Assembly: GCF_900460245.1 (NCBI RefSeq)
Contig: NZ_UHIP01000001.1
Span: forward strand, 1,426,001 to 1,490,000
Direction of reading: 5' to 3'
DNA: 64,000 bases
Origin: Vibrio fluvialis
GTDB taxonomy: Bacteria; Pseudomonadota; Gammaproteobacteria; Enterobacterales; Vibrionaceae
The notes below the pieces were generated by a model. The model searched no databases and was not told the DNA's origin. It saw only the letters and a list, made by a program, of their open reading frames with translations. A program made the position numbers and the translations under genes. Numbering within the stretch: the stretch's first letter is position 1; each line of letters begins with the position of its first letter. Below, in pieces: positions 62,718 to 64,000 of this stretch.

Positions 62718-64000
62718 ATGAGATTAACCAAACGTTCAGACAGCACGAGCAAGGAACAGAATCAGCTGGGCATCAGCCGCCGTGCATTCATGAAAAATAC
62801 CTCTTTGGCCGCTGGCGGTGCTGCGGTTGGCGCTGCACTATTTGCGCCAGGCATGATTAAGAAAGCGCAAGCGAATGAAGTCGATCGCAGCGCAAAAACC
62901 GAAGTCAAACGTACCATTTGTTCACACTGTTCTGTGGGCTGTGGCATTTACGCCGAGGTTCAAAATGGCGTATGGACCGGCCAGGAGCCTGCTTTCGATC
63001 ATCCGTTTAATGCCGGCGGCCACTGTGCAAAAGGCGCTGCGCTGCGCGAACACGGCCACGGTGAACGCCGCCTCAAATATCCGATGAAATTGGAAGGTGG
63101 CAAATGGAAAAAGATCTCTTGGGATCAAGCCATCAATGAAATCGGTGATGAAGTGATGCGGATTCGCGAAGAGTCCGGCCCGGATTCGGTCTACTGGCTG
63201 GGCAGTGCCAAACACAGCAACGAGCAAGCGTATCTGTTCCGCAAAATGGCGTCGATTTGGGGCACCAACAACGTCGACCACCAGGCGCGTATCTGTCACT
63301 CCACCACGGTAGCAGGTGTTGCTAACACCTGGGGTTATGGCGCAATGACCAACTCGTTTAACGACATGCACAATTGTAAGTCGATTCTGTTTATCGGTTC
63401 CAACCCCGCTGAAGCGCACCCGGTAGCGATGCAGCACATCCTGATCGCGAAAGAGAAGAACAGTTGTAAGATCGTGGTTGCGGATCCTCGTCGCACTCGC
63501 ACTGCAGCAAAAGCGGACTATTTTGTCGCTCTGCGTCCAGGTACGGATGTGGCCTTTATCTGGGGCATTCTGTGGCACGTTTTCAACAATAAATGGGAAG
63601 ACAAAGAGTTCATCCGTCAGCGCGTATTTGGCATGGATGAGATTCGTGCTGAAGTCGAGAAATGGAACCCTAAAGAAGTTGAGCGCGTCACGGGCATTTC
63701 AGAAGAAGAGGTCTACCAGACCGCGAAAATTCTGTCTGAAAACCGTCCGGGTTGCGTAGTGTGGTGTATGGGCGGAACCCAGCACACCACGGGTAACAAC
63801 AATACCCGTGCGTACTGTGTGCTGGAGCTGGCACTGGGTAACTTGGGTAAGTCGGGTGGCGGCGCAAACATTTTCCGTGGCCACGATAACGTGCAGGGCG
63901 CAACAGACCTTGGCGTGCTATCGCATACGCTGCCTGGCTACTACGGACTGGCAGATGGTGCGTGGAAACACTGGTGCCGCGTTTGGGATATTGACTTTGC
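62718..64000 (+). CDS. fdhA: Formate dehydrogenase catalytic subunit (3' end outside window)
   Basis: First 427 residues of a Tat-exported molybdo/tungsto-bis-MGD formate dehydrogenase (Tat motif SRRAF, 20-24). A [4Fe-4S] site uses C68, C71, C75 and C103. The metal ligand is Cys193 (ARICHS; TGT at 63294-63296) followed by the catalytic His194, where E. coli FdnG has selenocysteine. No stop before the window end. ATG 62718 with AGGAG upstream. It oxidises formate in the periplasm. Confidence 0.94.
   Translation, partial: MRLTKRSDSTSKEQNQLGISRRAFMKNTSLAAGGAAVGAALFAPGMIKKAQANEVDRSAKTEVKRTICSHCSVGCGIYAEVQNGVWTGQEPAFDHPFNAGGHCAKGAALREHGHGERRLKYPMKLEGGKWKKISWDQAINEIGDEVMRIREESGPDSVYWLGSAKHSNEQAYLFRKMASIWGTNNVDHQARICHSTTVAGVANTWGYGAMTNSFNDMHNCKSILFIGSNPAEAHPVAMQHILIAKEKNSCKIVVADPRRTRTAAKADYFVALRPGTDVAFIWGILWHVFNNKWEDKEFIRQRVFGMDEIRAEVEKWNPKEVERVTGISEEEVYQTAKILSENRPGCVVWCMGGTQHTTGNNNTRAYCVLELALGNLGKSGGGANIFRGHDNVQGATDLGVLSHTLPGYYGLADGAWKHWCRVWDIDF

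Noticed and set aside
1..64000. tRNA, rRNA, CRISPR arrays, insertion sequences, prophage
   Set aside because: None seen: no spaced repeats, no transposase or integrase frames, and the gene order is that of an ordinary Vibrio core chromosome.

Overview
The window reads as a stretch of chromosome from a gammaproteobacterium of the genus Vibrio. The grounds are gene content and order: a TtpC-ExbB2-ExbD2-TonB2 energy-transduction operon, a NorM whose start and length fit the Vibrio parahaemolyticus protein, DUF3802, DUF2960 and DUF3080 genes, a MobB-MoeA fusion and a formate dehydrogenase cluster with DUF3305/DUF3306. Species cannot be fixed from sequence alone; the V. fluvialis/V. furnissii group is a guess. 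Genes are dense, many terminators are clear, and I see no insertion sequence, prophage, integron, CRISPR array, rRNA or tRNA.

Layout. 1-2.8 kb: end of a 2-methylcitrate (propionate) operon (prpF end, prpE). 2.9-6.1 kb: MarR regulator with an EmrAB-like efflux pair behind a perfect palindrome. 6.2-11 kb: acetyltransferase, an exported NUDIX-PAP2 fusion, a PepT-like peptidase and a CSS-EAL phosphodiesterase. 11.4-15.4 kb: tyrosine/homogentisate catabolism (hpd, hmgA, fahA, maiA). 15.4-18.6 kb: a GINT1_N-like protein, DedA, CPBP protease and YhcH family. 18.6-24.5 kb: glycerol-3-phosphate/phosphodiester uptake operon ugpB-A-E-C with a DeoR regulator and ugpQ. 24.8-27.1 kb: unusual lactate/malate dehydrogenase homologue, MBL hydrolase, lipocalin. 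27.3-33.2 kb: Fur-type boxes, TonB2 operon and an FhuF-like ferric-siderophore reductase. 33.3-46 kb: patatin lipase, exported ATP-dependent DNA ligase, norM, ribE, kinases, an NlpC/P60 lipoprotein, a chemoreceptor, a desaturase-like protein, tapT, nagK. 46-50.7 kb: molybdenum/tungsten cofactor and tungstate uptake genes (tupABC-mobA-mobB/moeA). 50.9-54.4 kb: NtrC-type response regulator and histidine kinase. 54.4-57.7 kb: MscS-like channel plus membrane-bound P-loop protein. 57.8-64 kb: fdhD, DUF3305/3306, polyferredoxin, TorD-like chaperone, Tat peptide and the start of the formate dehydrogenase catalytic subunit.

How the parts fit. The last 18 kb looks like one physiological unit: tungstate/molybdate uptake, MGD cofactor synthesis, sulfur transfer (FdhD), assembly proteins and the enzyme. 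I find three GG-N10-GC sigma-54 promoter matches (upstream of tupA, of DUF3305 and of the polyferredoxin) and a nearly identical 17-bp palindrome at enhancer distance from two of them, with the sigma-54 activator and kinase encoded between. I propose that this two-component pair controls both metal uptake and formate dehydrogenase. The other item of most interest is the two-gene unit of an MscS channel with a membrane ATPase-like protein whose Walker A lysine is replaced by threonine.
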